From: Pseudomonadota bacterium
GTDB lineage: Bacteria; Pseudomonadota; Alphaproteobacteria; Rhizobiales; Devosiaceae
Direction of reading: 5' to 3'
DNA length: 64,000 bases
Assembly (NCBI GenBank): GCA_023391095.1
Contig: JAEWBN010000009.1
Coordinates: forward strand, 248,001-312,000
Shown piece by piece: positions 44,835 through 52,999 of the stretch (the first letter of the stretch is position 1; every line of letters begins with the position of its first letter). Position numbers and translations under genes: made by a program. The notes under the pieces were generated by a model. It was not told where the DNA came from, ran no database searches, and worked only from the letters and a program-made list of their open reading frames with translations.

Positions 44835-45689
44835 TTAGCCGAACACCACCGTCTTCTTGCCGTTGAGCATGACGCGGTTTTCCAGATGGAGCTTGACCGC
44901 GCGCGCAAGGACGCGGCTTTCGATGTCGCGTCCGGCGGCCACGAGGTCGTCAGGGCTCATGGCGTGGGTCACGCGGGCCGTTTCCTGCTCGATGATCGGG
45001 CCTTCATCCAGTTCTGGGGTCACGTAATGGGCGGTGGCGCCGATGATCTTGACGCCGCGCTCATGGGCCTGGTGATAGGGCTTGGCGCCCTTGAAGCTGG
45101 GCAAGAAGGAATGGTGGATGTTGATCGCGCGGCCGAACAGGCGCGTCGAGAGATTGTCCGAAAGCACCTGCATGTAGCGCGCCAGCACAACCAGGTCGGC
45201 CTTGGTTTCCTGCACGATATCGAGCACCCTGGCTTCCTGCTCGGCCTTGGTTTCCTTGGTCACGGGCAGATAGTGGAAGGGCAGGCCGGCATCCTCGGCG
45301 ATCTTGCGGGCGTCCTGGTGGTTGGAAATGATCGCGGCCACTTCGGCATCGAGCCAGCCTACGCGGATCTGGTAGAGCAGGTGCAAGAGCGTGTGGTCGA
45401 ACTTGGAGACGAGGATAACGACGCGCTTGCGGCGGCTTTCATCGCTCAGCGCAGTCTTCATGTCGAAGCGCTCGATTGGGGCCTTGAGCGCGGTCTCGAT
45501 GGCGTCCCGGCCCAGGCCATCGGGCGCGGTGAAGGCCAGGCGCATGAAAAAGCGGCCCGTTTCGCGATCCCAGAACTGGTTGCTCTCGGCGATATTGGCC
45601 CGCAGCGCGGCCAGTTCGGTGGTGATGGCAGCAACGATGCCCGGCTGGTCGGCGCAGGACAGGGTGAGAACGAAATTGCCCGAGGACAT
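44835..45689 (-). CDS. purU: Formyltetrahydrofolate deformylase
   Basis: Releases formate from 10-formyl-THF, balancing one-carbon pools and supplying formate to PurT. 284 aa. An N-terminal ACT domain (about 1-85: FVLTLSCADQPGIVAAITTEL) precedes the formyltransferase-like domain with FHYLPVTKETK, ARYMQVLSDNLS, NIHHSFLPSFKGAKPYHQAHERGVKIIGATAHYVTPELDEGPIIEQE. The catalytic asparagine, histidine and aspartate of the family are all in this last block. GGAGGCC lies before ATG 45689. A terminator and a small ORF are upstream. Confidence 0.96.
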   Translation of the reverse strand: MSSGNFVLTLSCADQPGIVAAITTELAALRANIAESNQFWDRETGRFFMRLAFTAPDGLGRDAIETALKAPIERFDMKTALSDESRRKRVVILVSKFDHTLLHLLYQIRVGWLDAEVAAIISNHQDARKIAEDAGLPFHYLPVTKETKAEQEARVLDIVQETKADLVVLARYMQVLSDNLSTRLFGRAINIHHSFLPSFKGAKPYHQAHERGVKIIGATAHYVTPELDEGPIIEQETARVTHAMSPDDLVAAGRDIESRVLARAVKLHLENRVMLNGKKTVVFG

Positions 45690-45778
45690 GGGGGCCTCCC
45701 GAAAGGTGTTCGGGCAGGGGTATCAATGGCTGGCGCCATTCCGTCAAGTCATTGCCATGCCCAACGGCCTAAACCGGC

Positions 45779-45809
45779 AAACAGAAAGGGCCGCCCTTGC
45801 GAGCGGCCC
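45779..45809 (-). terminator. Rho-independent terminator between the small ORF and purU
   Basis: GGGCCGC / GCGGCCC stem at 45788-45809 with an 8-nt loop; on the minus strand it is followed by TTTCTGTTTG. It lies 41 bp after the small ORF stop and about 90 bp before purU, so it could be a gene end or an attenuator. Confidence 0.8.
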
Positions 45810-45849
45810 TTCCCTGAGCTTGTCGGCCTCGGGGGCCTGGAGGCATGTG

Positions 45850-45921
45850 TCAGCCGAGATCACTCCCGATCAGCACACGAAAACCCAGACCTTCTTCGAG
45901 AACCAAAACCTCATAAGACAC
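45850..45921 (-). CDS. Small ORF (23 aa) with a 17-nt perfect Shine-Dalgarno
   Basis: GTG start, then a peptide beginning MSYEVLVLEEG and ending LIGSDLG, TGA stop. The upstream GAAAGGAGGTGATCCAG (45921-45937 on the minus strand; its last G is the first base of the GTG) is the exact reverse complement of the conserved 16S rRNA 3' end, far longer than a normal ribosome-binding site. GGAGG lies 7 nt from the GTG, an optimal spacing. The ORF sits between DUF167 and purU on the same strand, with its own terminator. Whether the peptide is made or the site regulates purU is unknown. An overlapping 14-codon frame from ATG 45914 is poorly spaced. Confidence 0.55.
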   Translation of the reverse strand: MSYEVLVLEEGLGFRVLIGSDLG

Positions 45922-45987
45922 TGGATCACCTCCTTTCAGCTGTTGAACATGATGGGGAGGATGCGCCCGATTTGCGGATGTGTCCAG

Positions 45988-46305
45988 TCACATGAATTTG
46001 GCCGTCTCCGCCAGCGCCTGCGGGTCGCCGCGGACGGCAAGCGTCTTGAGCCGCGCCGTGTCCCCCGCGACCAGGGTTACTGCCGACTTCGGAACTCCCA
46101 ATGCCTTGGCCAGGATAGCGATGACGGCGGCATTGGCCTTGCCCTTGTCGGGCACGGCCTTGACACGCACACGCAGCACGGCGCTGCCGTCGTCGCGGTG
46201 TTCGGGCCCCTCGATCTGGTCGCGCCCGGCATTGGGCGTGACGCGCAGATAGAGCGTCAGGCCCCCTTCATGGGCGCGGAACCAGCTAGATGCCTGCGCG
46301 GACAA
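45988..46305 (-). CDS. DUF167 (YggU) family protein
   Basis: 105 aa. The domain is clear: LTLYLRVTPNAGRDQI, VLRVRVKAVPDKGKANAAVIAILAKALGVPKSAVTLVAGDTARLK. Function unknown; homologues lie beside yggT in many proteobacteria. The start appears to be TTG 46305, inside the end of the YggT gene (20-bp overlap), since no ATG precedes the domain. Confidence 0.88.
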   Translation of the reverse strand: MSAQASSWFRAHEGGLTLYLRVTPNAGRDQIEGPEHRDDGSAVLRVRVKAVPDKGKANAAVIAILAKALGVPKSAVTLVAGDTARLKTLAVRGDPQALAETAKFM

Positions 46306-46588
46306 CGGCTGGGTAGAGATAGTAGCCGATGATCGACTGGATAAAGAAGATGATGAGGAAGGCGATCAGCGGCGACAGGTCGAGCCCGGAGAAATTGGGC
46401 ATGAACCGCCGGATGGGGTTCAGCACCGGCTCGGTCAGCTGGTTGAGCACGCGCCAGACGGCGGCCACGAACTGATTGCGCGTATTGATGACGTTGAACG
46501 AAATCAGCCAGCTCATGATGATCATGATGAGCAGCACCCACCAATAGAGCTGGAGCAGGATCAGGATGATATCGAGCACGGCGCGCAT
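46286..46588 (-). CDS. YggT family membrane protein
   Basis: 100 aa with two hydrophobic helices (LDIILILLQLYWWVLLIMIIMSWLIS; LSPLIAFLIIFFIQSIIGYYLYP) and the family linker QLTEPVLNPIRRFMPNFSGLDLSP. YggT proteins are linked to osmotic tolerance and, in some species, to division-site membranes. Overlaps the DUF167 gene. Confidence 0.92.
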   Translation of the reverse strand: MRAVLDIILILLQLYWWVLLIMIIMSWLISFNVINTRNQFVAAVWRVLNQLTEPVLNPIRRFMPNFSGLDLSPLIAFLIIFFIQSIIGYYLYPAVVRAGI

Positions 46589-46665
46589 GGGCGTCTCCGA
46601 AGAATGGGTCCGATCTATCTAGTGGCAAGCCTGCGGCCTCGCAAGGCTGCACCGTTAAAGCAATC

Positions 46666-46700
46666 GGGGCCCTGCATCAGAATACGCGATGCAGAGCCCC
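46666..46700 (-). terminator. Hairpin downstream of dedA
   Basis: CTGCATC / GATGCAG with flanking GGGG / CCCC forms a long stem, followed on the minus strand by GATTGCTTTAAC. U-tract is weak, so either a terminator or a structured gap element. Confidence 0.45.
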
Positions 46701-46881
46701 AAATGACTGACATCCGGTACGCAGCACTACTATTCCGGACACGGCCTTCATTGCACAAAGCGTGCCAGTTGCCGCGCCCCCGGAAAACCGGGACCAGATG
46801 TTAAAGTCTTGTGAAATTTCGCATTTTGCCCAAACCGCCTGCAATGCAGAATGCAAGCGGCTTGCAATTTGCAAGGCCCGC

Positions 46882-47490
46882 TCAGGCGGTGGGACGGCTC
46901 GGCTTCCAGGTGATGACACGGAAGAGGTAGAGCACCACCACGAGCCCCAGCACCGCATAGCTCAGCGGATCGAGTACCACTTCGATCATGTGATAGTGCT
47001 CGTGCAGGATATAGCCGGCCAGGGTCAGGAAGATGTTCCAGACCAGGGCGCCCGTGGTGGAGGCCAGCAGGAATAGCGGCAGCGGCATCTGCGCCAGCCC
47101 GGCCGGAATGGAAATCAGCGTGCGGATAATGGGCATGAGCCGCCCGAACAGCACGATGGCGGGCCCGAAGCGGCGGAAAAAGCCCACGGCGACGTCGATT
47201 TCCTCGGCATTCATGGTCAGGAGCCGCCCATAGCGGTCGGCCAGCCACTTGACCCGGCCCAGTCCGAATAGGCGCCCGGCAAAATACCAGGGCAGCATGC
47301 CCACGACAGCGCCGATCGTGGCGCTGGCCAGGACGCCGAAGAGGTTGAGGTCGCCATTGGCTGCGGCAAAGCCGGCAAAGGGAATGATGAGTTCGGAGGG
47401 AATGGGCGGAAAGATCGATTCCGCCAGCATGACCAGGAAAATGCCCACATAACCGAAATCGGTGATGATCTGGATGATCCAGTCGGTCAT
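46882..47490 (-). CDS. DedA family membrane protein
   Basis: 202 aa. SIFPPIPSELIIPFAGF near residues 25-42 is the family signature, with LPWYFAGRLFGLGRVKWLADRYGRLL and VLFGRLMPIIRTLISIPAG (conserved arginines near 112-118). Newer DedA work identifies several members as undecaprenyl-phosphate or phospholipid flippases. No neighbours suggest a more specific role. Confidence 0.92.
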   Translation of the reverse strand: MTDWIIQIITDFGYVGIFLVMLAESIFPPIPSELIIPFAGFAAANGDLNLFGVLASATIGAVVGMLPWYFAGRLFGLGRVKWLADRYGRLLTMNAEEIDVAVGFFRRFGPAIVLFGRLMPIIRTLISIPAGLAQMPLPLFLLASTTGALVWNIFLTLAGYILHEHYHMIEVVLDPLSYAVLGLVVVLYLFRVITWKPSRPTA

Positions 47491-47550
47491 GCCTTGGCCT
47501 CCGTCAGGGGTCCCGCACGTCGCCAGGGGCGGCGGGAGGGTCGATGCAGG

Positions 47551-47586
47551 ACCTCCCCCTATCAGGGGGAGGTTAGGAGGGGGTAA
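47551..47586. repeat. REP-like palindromic repeat
   Basis: ACCTCCCCCTATCAGGGGGAGG stem followed by TTAGGAGGGGGTAAC, 10 bp past the typA stop. Related in sequence to the repeats at 58.8 and 63.7 kb. Confidence 0.8.
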
Positions 47587-47596
47587 CCGAAGCGCC

Positions 47597-49411
47597 TCAG
47601 GCTGACTTGGCGGCGCGGCTCATGCGCTTGCGATCATTCGGATCGAGCCAGATCTTGCGCAGGCGGATCGATTTCGGCGTCACCTCGACATATTCGTCGT
47701 CGGCAATATAGCCGAGCGACTGTTCGAGCGTGAGCTTCTTGGGGGTCGTCAGGCGGACCGCTTCGTCCTTGGACGTGGTGCGGATATTGGTCAGCTGCTT
47801 GCCCTTGAGCGCATTCACTTCGAGATCGTTCTCGCGGGAGTGCTCGCCGATGATCATGCCTTCATAGATGTCGACGCCGGCGTCGATCATGATCGGACCA
47901 CGATCTTCGAGGTTCCACAGCGCATAGGCCACCGACTGACCGGTGCCGTTGGAAATCAGCACGCCGGTGCGGCGGGTCGGCAGTTCGCCCTTATAGGGGA
48001 CGAAGGAGTGGAACAGGCGGTTGAAGATGGCGGTGCCGCGGGTGTCCGAGAGCAGTTCGGCCTGGTAGCCGATCAGCGAGCGGGTGGGCACCAGCAGTAC
48101 GATACGGGTGCGGCCGACGCCTGAGGGGCGCATATCGGTCAATTCGCCCTTGCGCTCGGTCAGCTTCTGCACGACGGCGCCGGTGTGTTCGTCATCTACG
48201 TCGATGATGACTTCTTCAACCGGCTCGAGGCGCTGGCCGTTTTCTTCCTTGAACAGCACCTTGGGGCGACCGATGGTCAGCTCGAAGCCTTCACGGCGCA
48301 TGTTTTCGATCAGCACGGCCAGCTGCAATTCGCCACGGCCGGCAACGTCGAAGCTGTCATTGTCTTCGCCGGGGGTGACGCGGATGGCCACATTGCCTTC
48401 GGCTTCGCGCATCAGGCGTTCGCGGATGACGCGCGACTGCACCTTGTCGCCTTCACGACCGGCCAGCGGGCCGTCATTGATGCGGAAGGTAACCGAAAGG
48501 GTCGGGGGATCGATCGGCTTGGCCGCCAGCGGGGTGGATACCGAAGGGTTGGCAATGGTATCGGCCACGGTCGAGGTTTCGAGGCCGGCAATGGAGATGA
48601 TGTCGCCGGCAAAGCCTTCATCGATGGGCGTCCGCTCCAGGCCACGGAAGGCCAGGACCTTGGAAACGCGCCCCTTCTCGACAATCTTGCCTTCGCGATT
48701 GAGGGTGTGGATCGGGTCGCCGGCCTTGATCGAGCCGGACGTGATCCGGCCCGAGAGAATGCGGCCCAGGAACGGGTTGCGCTCGATGGTGGTGACCAGC
48801 ATGCGGAACGGGCCGTCCTCGACGGTCGGCTCGGGCACGTGCTCGATGACCTTGTCGAGGAGCGGAGCGAGGCTGTCGCGCGGGCCATCGGGGGTTTCCG
48901 ACATCCAGCCGAGCTTGGCGGCGCCGTAGAGAACCGGGAAATCGAGCTGTTCGGGGGTGGCGTCGAGTGCGATGAAGAGGTCGAACACTTCTTCGAGCAC
49001 TTCGAGGTGCCGCTCGTCGGACTTGTCGATCTTGTTGATGGCCACGATAGGCTTGAGGCCCTGGGCCAGCGCCTTGCCGAGCACGAACTTGGTCTGGGGC
49101 ATCGGGCCTTCGGCCGAGTCCACCAGCAGCACCACGCCATCGACCATGGAGAGAATGCGTTCGACTTCACCGCCAAAGTCGGCGTGGCCGGGGGTGTCGA
49201 CGATGTTGATGCGGGTACCGTTCCACATCAGGCTCGTCACCTTGGCCAGGATGGTGATCCCGCGTTCGCGTTCGATGTCGTTGCTGTCCATGGCGCGTTC
49301 TTCGACGCGTTCATTCTCGCGGAAGACGCCGGATTGCTTGAGCAGGACGTCGATGAGAGTGGTCTTGCCATGGTCGACGTGTGCGATGATGGCGATATTA
49401 CGCAGGGCCAT
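47597..49411 (-). CDS. typA: Translational GTPase TypA (BipA)
   Basis: Ribosome-associated GTPase involved in stress and low-temperature 50S assembly. 604 aa. G motifs: AHVDHGKTTL (G1), RGITI (G2), DTPGHADFGGEVER (G3), NKIDKSDER (G4). The TypA-specific C-terminal region includes GEHSRENDLEVNALKGKQLTNIRTTSKDEAVRL near 485-520. The reading frame is open far upstream, but ATG 49411 (MALRNIAIIAHVDHG) is the family start. Confidence 0.97.
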   Translation of the reverse strand: MALRNIAIIAHVDHGKTTLIDVLLKQSGVFRENERVEERAMDSNDIERERGITILAKVTSLMWNGTRINIVDTPGHADFGGEVERILSMVDGVVLLVDSAEGPMPQTKFVLGKALAQGLKPIVAINKIDKSDERHLEVLEEVFDLFIALDATPEQLDFPVLYGAAKLGWMSETPDGPRDSLAPLLDKVIEHVPEPTVEDGPFRMLVTTIERNPFLGRILSGRITSGSIKAGDPIHTLNREGKIVEKGRVSKVLAFRGLERTPIDEGFAGDIISIAGLETSTVADTIANPSVSTPLAAKPIDPPTLSVTFRINDGPLAGREGDKVQSRVIRERLMREAEGNVAIRVTPGEDNDSFDVAGRGELQLAVLIENMRREGFELTIGRPKVLFKEENGQRLEPVEEVIIDVDDEHTGAVVQKLTERKGELTDMRPSGVGRTRIVLLVPTRSLIGYQAELLSDTRGTAIFNRLFHSFVPYKGELPTRRTGVLISNGTGQSVAYALWNLEDRGPIMIDAGVDIYEGMIIGEHSRENDLEVNALKGKQLTNIRTTSKDEAVRLTTPKKLTLEQSLGYIADDEYVEVTPKSIRLRKIWLDPNDRKRMSRAAKSA

Positions 49412-49546
49412 AGGGGTCCGCCTTGAAAGGCACGATCCACGAAACGCCCCACTGGAGCGCGAGCTCGGTGGGTGGGTCAGGACAGACCATGCAGTATGTG
49501 AGCGCCAGAGCCTATGGAGATAAAGGCCGGCAGGGTCGGGCGCTGC

Positions 49547-49573
49547 ATATAGCAACAGGCTCGATTTCACAAG
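49547..49573 (-). promoter_or_regulatory. Possible sigma-70 promoter of typA
   Basis: CTTGTG (-35) and CTATAT (-10) spaced by 15 bp on the minus strand. The -10 fits the alphaproteobacterial CTATAT preference; the spacer is short, so weak evidence. It lies about 135 bp before the typA start. Confidence 0.3.
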
Positions 49574-49750
49574 GTTTGTATGCGCAGGGCGGGGTTGCGG
49601 TCGCTGGGCGGGCCTGCCGGGCGGGTGCTGCGTCCCCGTTTCCGAAGCGTCGGAGACGCCGCTGGCGGTCTGCAGCGCGCGTTTGCCTCGCTTGGGCTCA
49701 TCCGGTCCAGCAAAGCCATGGGGACGCTGTGGCACGCCGAGAGGAGAAAC

Positions 49751-49783
49751 GACAAGGGCGGCAATCCGTTTGGATTGCCGCCC
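49751..49783 (-). terminator. Terminator-like hairpin after the OMP gene
   Basis: GGGCGGCAATCC / GGATTGCCGCCC, a perfect 12-bp stem with loop GTTT; the minus strand continues CTTGTCGTTTC. It is about 110 bp past the OMP stop. Confidence 0.65.
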
Positions 49784-49895
49784 CGAGATGGCTGCGCATC
49801 AGTTTGACTACGGTTACGCAGTCATCTCCCGTTGAGGACGAGGGAAAGCGGCGAGTGCCCCCAACTCCCCGACATCTCCAACGATAGTCGTCAAA

Positions 49896-50489
49896 TTAGA
49901 AGTGGTAGAAAACGCCGACGGTTGCCTTGGCGGTTTCGAAGAACGCGTCAGGAGCGGTGTTGTCGAAGTCGCCCTGGCCGACGATTTCACCGCGGACGGT
50001 GACGGCGTCGGAAACGGCGAATTCAACACCGCCACCGAGCTGGTACACGCCCTGGGAAGCGCCGCCCTGGACCTGCAGGCCAACACCACCGATCGCATAG
50101 ATCAGGGCAGCGTCGGTCACGACAGCACCAACGCGCAGGTTGGCGAAGAATTCACCGGTGGATTCGACGACAGTGCCGCCCCAGAGGTAGTCAGCGGTGA
50201 CTTCAACGCCGAGCAGGATCGGGTCGACGGGGATGAAGTTCACGCCAACAGCGGCACCGATCACACCATAGGTGGTGGACGAGTCGGAAACGCCATAAAC
50301 GCCGGTAGCAGCGTCGGTGGTGAACTGGCCGCCAGCGCGGGCACCAACATAGAGACCTTCCCAGTCAAAGCCGGCCGAAGCCACGATCGGCTGCGGGGTG
50401 GTCGGGATGATCAGGTCGGCAGCGAGAACCGAAGTCGACGAGAGGAGAGCAACCGAGACGGCACCCAGAGCAAGCGAACGAATGAACAT
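49896..50489 (-). CDS. Outer-membrane beta-barrel protein, Omp25/31-like
   Basis: 197 aa. Signal peptide MFIRSLALGAVSVALLSSTSVLA with cleavage before ADLI. The mature protein has the SAGFDWEGLYVGARAGGQ entry typical of rhizobial and Brucella Omp25/31 porins, then alternating hydrophobic strands (YGVIGAAVGVNF, ADYLWGG, ANLRVGAVV, YQLGGGVEFA). It ends with the C-terminal phenylalanine (VGVFYHF) recognised by the BAM complex. About eight strands would fit. ATG 50489 chosen. Confidence 0.87.
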   Translation of the reverse strand: MFIRSLALGAVSVALLSSTSVLAADLIIPTTPQPIVASAGFDWEGLYVGARAGGQFTTDAATGVYGVSDSSTTYGVIGAAVGVNFIPVDPILLGVEVTADYLWGGTVVESTGEFFANLRVGAVVTDAALIYAIGGVGLQVQGGASQGVYQLGGGVEFAVSDAVTVRGEIVGQGDFDNTAPDAFFETAKATVGVFYHF

Positions 50490-50642
50490 GGAGAAAGCCC
50501 CAAAAAGAGTTTCGATTTGAGTGCAGTGCCAGAAAGGCGCTGAGTCCACAATTGGGAGTGAGGGTGGTTTTCGGCAAATCACGGCCAATCTGGTTGAGTC
50601 TTGCTTAGGTGTGGCTTTATGGCCACGCTGCTTTCGAAGGCC

Positions 50643-52769
50643 TCAGGACGCGCGGCGCTTGACCGGCGCCTTGGCCGCCTCGGCATGCAGCAGGCCGGCA
50701 ATGGAATTGCCCGGCAGGGGCGGGGAGAACAAGAAGCCCTGTACTTCGGACACGCCGTGATCGCGCACCAGAGCCAGTTGTTCCTCGGTTTCGATGCCCT
50801 CGGCCGTGGTGGACATGCCCAGCGCCTGGCCCAGGCCGATAACGGCCTGGATGATGGCCTGGCTGTCCTTGCGCGTGGTCAGGTCGCGCATGAACGAGCG
50901 GTCGATCTTGATCTTGTCGAAGGGGAAGGAGCGCAGATAGGAGAGCGAGGAATAGCCGGTGCCGAAATCGTCCATGGAGATGCGCACGCCCATGGCGCGG
51001 AATTCGTGCAGGGCGGCAATGGTGCTCTCATTGTCGGTAAGGAGCAGGCTTTCGGTGATTTCGAGCTCGAGGCGTCGCGGATCGAGCCTGGCTTCGGTGA
51101 GGGCGGTCTTGACCTGGTTGACGAGGTCCTTGCTGCGGAACTGCACCGGCGAGAGATTGACGGCGACGCGCACATCGCCCGGCCAGCTGGCGGCGGCCTT
51201 GCAGGCTTCGTGCAGCACCCATTCGCCGATCGGCACAATCAGGCCGGTTTCCTCGGCAACGGGGATGAATTCGGTGGGCGAAATGGTGCGGTCGTCGTGA
51301 TCCCAGCGCAGCAGCGCCTCGACGCAGATGACGCGGTTCTCCTTGAGCCCAAGAAGCGGCTGGAACATGAGCCGCAGCTCGTTGCGTTGCAGAGCCATGC
51401 GCAGGCCGCCCTCGATGGAGCGGCGCTGCTGCAGTTCGGCATCCATGCCGGTTTCAAAGAAGTGGTAGGTCGAGCGGCCTTCCGATTTGGCCTTGTAGAG
51501 CGCCAGGTCGGCATTCTTGACCAGTTGGTCGGTGGTGCTGCCATCGCCAGGGCCCACGGCAATACCCACCGAAGCGCCGATTTCCACCTGCTGGCCGCCA
51601 ATATTCATGGGGGCGCGCATGGCCTTGACGATGCGGTCGGCCACGCGGGCGGCGGTGTCAACGCCGTCGAGCGGGCGCAGCAACAGGGCGAATTCGTCGC
51701 CGCCCAGCCGGGCCAGCAGGTCGGTTTCGCGCGTCGTGCCCCAAAGGCGCACGGCTGCCTGCTTGATCACTTCGTCACCGACGGCGTGGCCCAGCGTATC
51801 GTTGACGGCCTTGAAGTGATCGAGGTCGATATACAGCACGGCCGCCATTTCGCCGCGGGTAAAGGCGGCTTCGGTCTTGGCCATCTGCTCGAGGAATTCG
51901 ATGCGGTTGGGCAGATCGGTCAGCGCGTCATGGCGCGCCAGATGCTGAATGCGCGCTTCGGCCTGACGCTGCTCGGTAATGTCCTCGTGCGTCGATACCC
52001 AGCCGCCATCCTTCATGGGATGGTGCTGCATCATGATGGTGCGGCCGTTGAGCTCGTGGATATTCTTGCCGTATTCGCGCCGGGCGATGATCTCGCGCCG
52101 CCAGGCGATGTATTCTTCCCGCGTGCCGGCCCCGCTCATGCCCATGTCGAACAGGTGGTTGAGGATGTCCTCAAGCTGGGTGCCGGGCTTCAACAGCTGC
52201 ATGGGCAGGTTGTAGATGCGGGCATAGGGCTCGTTGCAGATTACCAGCCGCCCGCGTGCATCCATCATGCACAGGCCGATGGAGATATTGTTCACCGCCG
52301 CATCGAGCCGGATATTCTGCCGTTCGAGCTCCAGCTTGCGTTTCTGCTGGCTTTCCGACTTGGCGATCTCGTCGGTAATGTCCTCGTGGGTCACCACCCA
52401 GCCGAGCTTTTCGGAATAGACATGGGCGGTCTGGATGATCCGCCCGCCATGCACCACTTCCTGGCTCTTGGCGCGGGCGCCCGAGCGGTTGGCCAGAAGT
52501 TCGCTCGTATAGTGTTCGTAAAAGGCTTCGGGGCTCTGGCCGGGATGGTTGCCCAGCCGCGCCGAGAGGTGGACGATATCCTCCAGCGTCATGCCGCGGT
52601 GGATGGCGTCTTCGGAGAAACCGTAGAAGTCGCGGTAGTGCTTGTTCCACATCAGGAGGCGGAACTGCGGGGACCATACGCAGAAGCCATAGGGGATATT
52701 TTCGAGCGCTGCGTCGAGCAGCAGCGTCTCGGCCACATCCGCAATCGTGCCAGCGTCCTCCGACCGCAT
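50643..52769 (-). CDS. PAS-PAS-GGDEF-EAL cyclic-di-GMP signalling protein
   Basis: 708 aa, no membrane helices, so cytoplasmic. Two PAS domains (about 14-125 and 150-265: ALENIPYGFCVWSPQFRLLMWNK; NNISIGLCMMDARGRLVICNEPYAR). The GGDEF domain (about 275-440) carries an intact RLGGDEFALL near 356-360 and FKAVNDTLGHAVGD. The EAL domain (about 450-700) has VEALLRWDH, NLSP, ELEITES, DDFGTGYSSLSYL, IKIDRSF and TTAEGIETEEQ, the residues needed for c-di-GMP hydrolysis. Both catalytic sets look complete, so net activity cannot be predicted. The sensory ligand is unknown. Confidence 0.94.
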   Translation of the reverse strand: MRSEDAGTIADVAETLLLDAALENIPYGFCVWSPQFRLLMWNKHYRDFYGFSEDAIHRGMTLEDIVHLSARLGNHPGQSPEAFYEHYTSELLANRSGARAKSQEVVHGGRIIQTAHVYSEKLGWVVTHEDITDEIAKSESQQKRKLELERQNIRLDAAVNNISIGLCMMDARGRLVICNEPYARIYNLPMQLLKPGTQLEDILNHLFDMGMSGAGTREEYIAWRREIIARREYGKNIHELNGRTIMMQHHPMKDGGWVSTHEDITEQRQAEARIQHLARHDALTDLPNRIEFLEQMAKTEAAFTRGEMAAVLYIDLDHFKAVNDTLGHAVGDEVIKQAAVRLWGTTRETDLLARLGGDEFALLLRPLDGVDTAARVADRIVKAMRAPMNIGGQQVEIGASVGIAVGPGDGSTTDQLVKNADLALYKAKSEGRSTYHFFETGMDAELQQRRSIEGGLRMALQRNELRLMFQPLLGLKENRVICVEALLRWDHDDRTISPTEFIPVAEETGLIVPIGEWVLHEACKAAASWPGDVRVAVNLSPVQFRSKDLVNQVKTALTEARLDPRRLELEITESLLLTDNESTIAALHEFRAMGVRISMDDFGTGYSSLSYLRSFPFDKIKIDRSFMRDLTTRKDSQAIIQAVIGLGQALGMSTTAEGIETEEQLALVRDHGVSEVQGFLFSPPLPGNSIAGLLHAEAAKAPVKRRAS

Positions 52770-52969
52770 CGAACCCCCCAGTTCTGACCGTGTGCACTTA
52801 TGACGCAGGCGAAAACCTAATCCGGGCCACTTAACGCCGGATTAAGCGGGCCGCGCTGAATCGAACGGCCGCGCGCATTTAGCAGTGCTGTCCAGAACTT
52901 CCGGCCGAGAGACTATACCTATTGCCCGATGCTGCACAGGTCTTTGTGACCCGAGCCGGCAAAAGCTAA

Positions 52970-52989
52970 GGGCGGACTTTCGCCCGCCC
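52970..52989 (-). terminator. Hairpin downstream of argG
   Basis: GGGCGG / CCGCCC with an eight-base loop, followed on the minus strand by TTAGCTTTTG. Modest stem, 11 bp past the argG stop. Confidence 0.5.
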
Positions 52990-52999
52990 TTCTGTTCGA

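Larger units (their letters stand above)
49412..49895. other. Intergenic region without a recognised gene
   Basis: 484 bp between typA and the outer-membrane protein gene. It holds a possible typA promoter and a perfect hairpin at 49756-49783. No convincing protein frame or RNA was seen. Confidence 0.5.

Noticed and set aside
45921..45937. 16S rRNA 3'-end fragment on the plus strand
   Set aside because: Only 17 nt match and the flanks are unrelated to rRNA. The placement before a start codon on the minus strand explains it better as an extended Shine-Dalgarno.
50601..52787. 728-codon open frame antisense to the GGDEF-EAL gene
   Set aside because: Mirror frame of a high-GC coding sequence; translation resembles no protein family.
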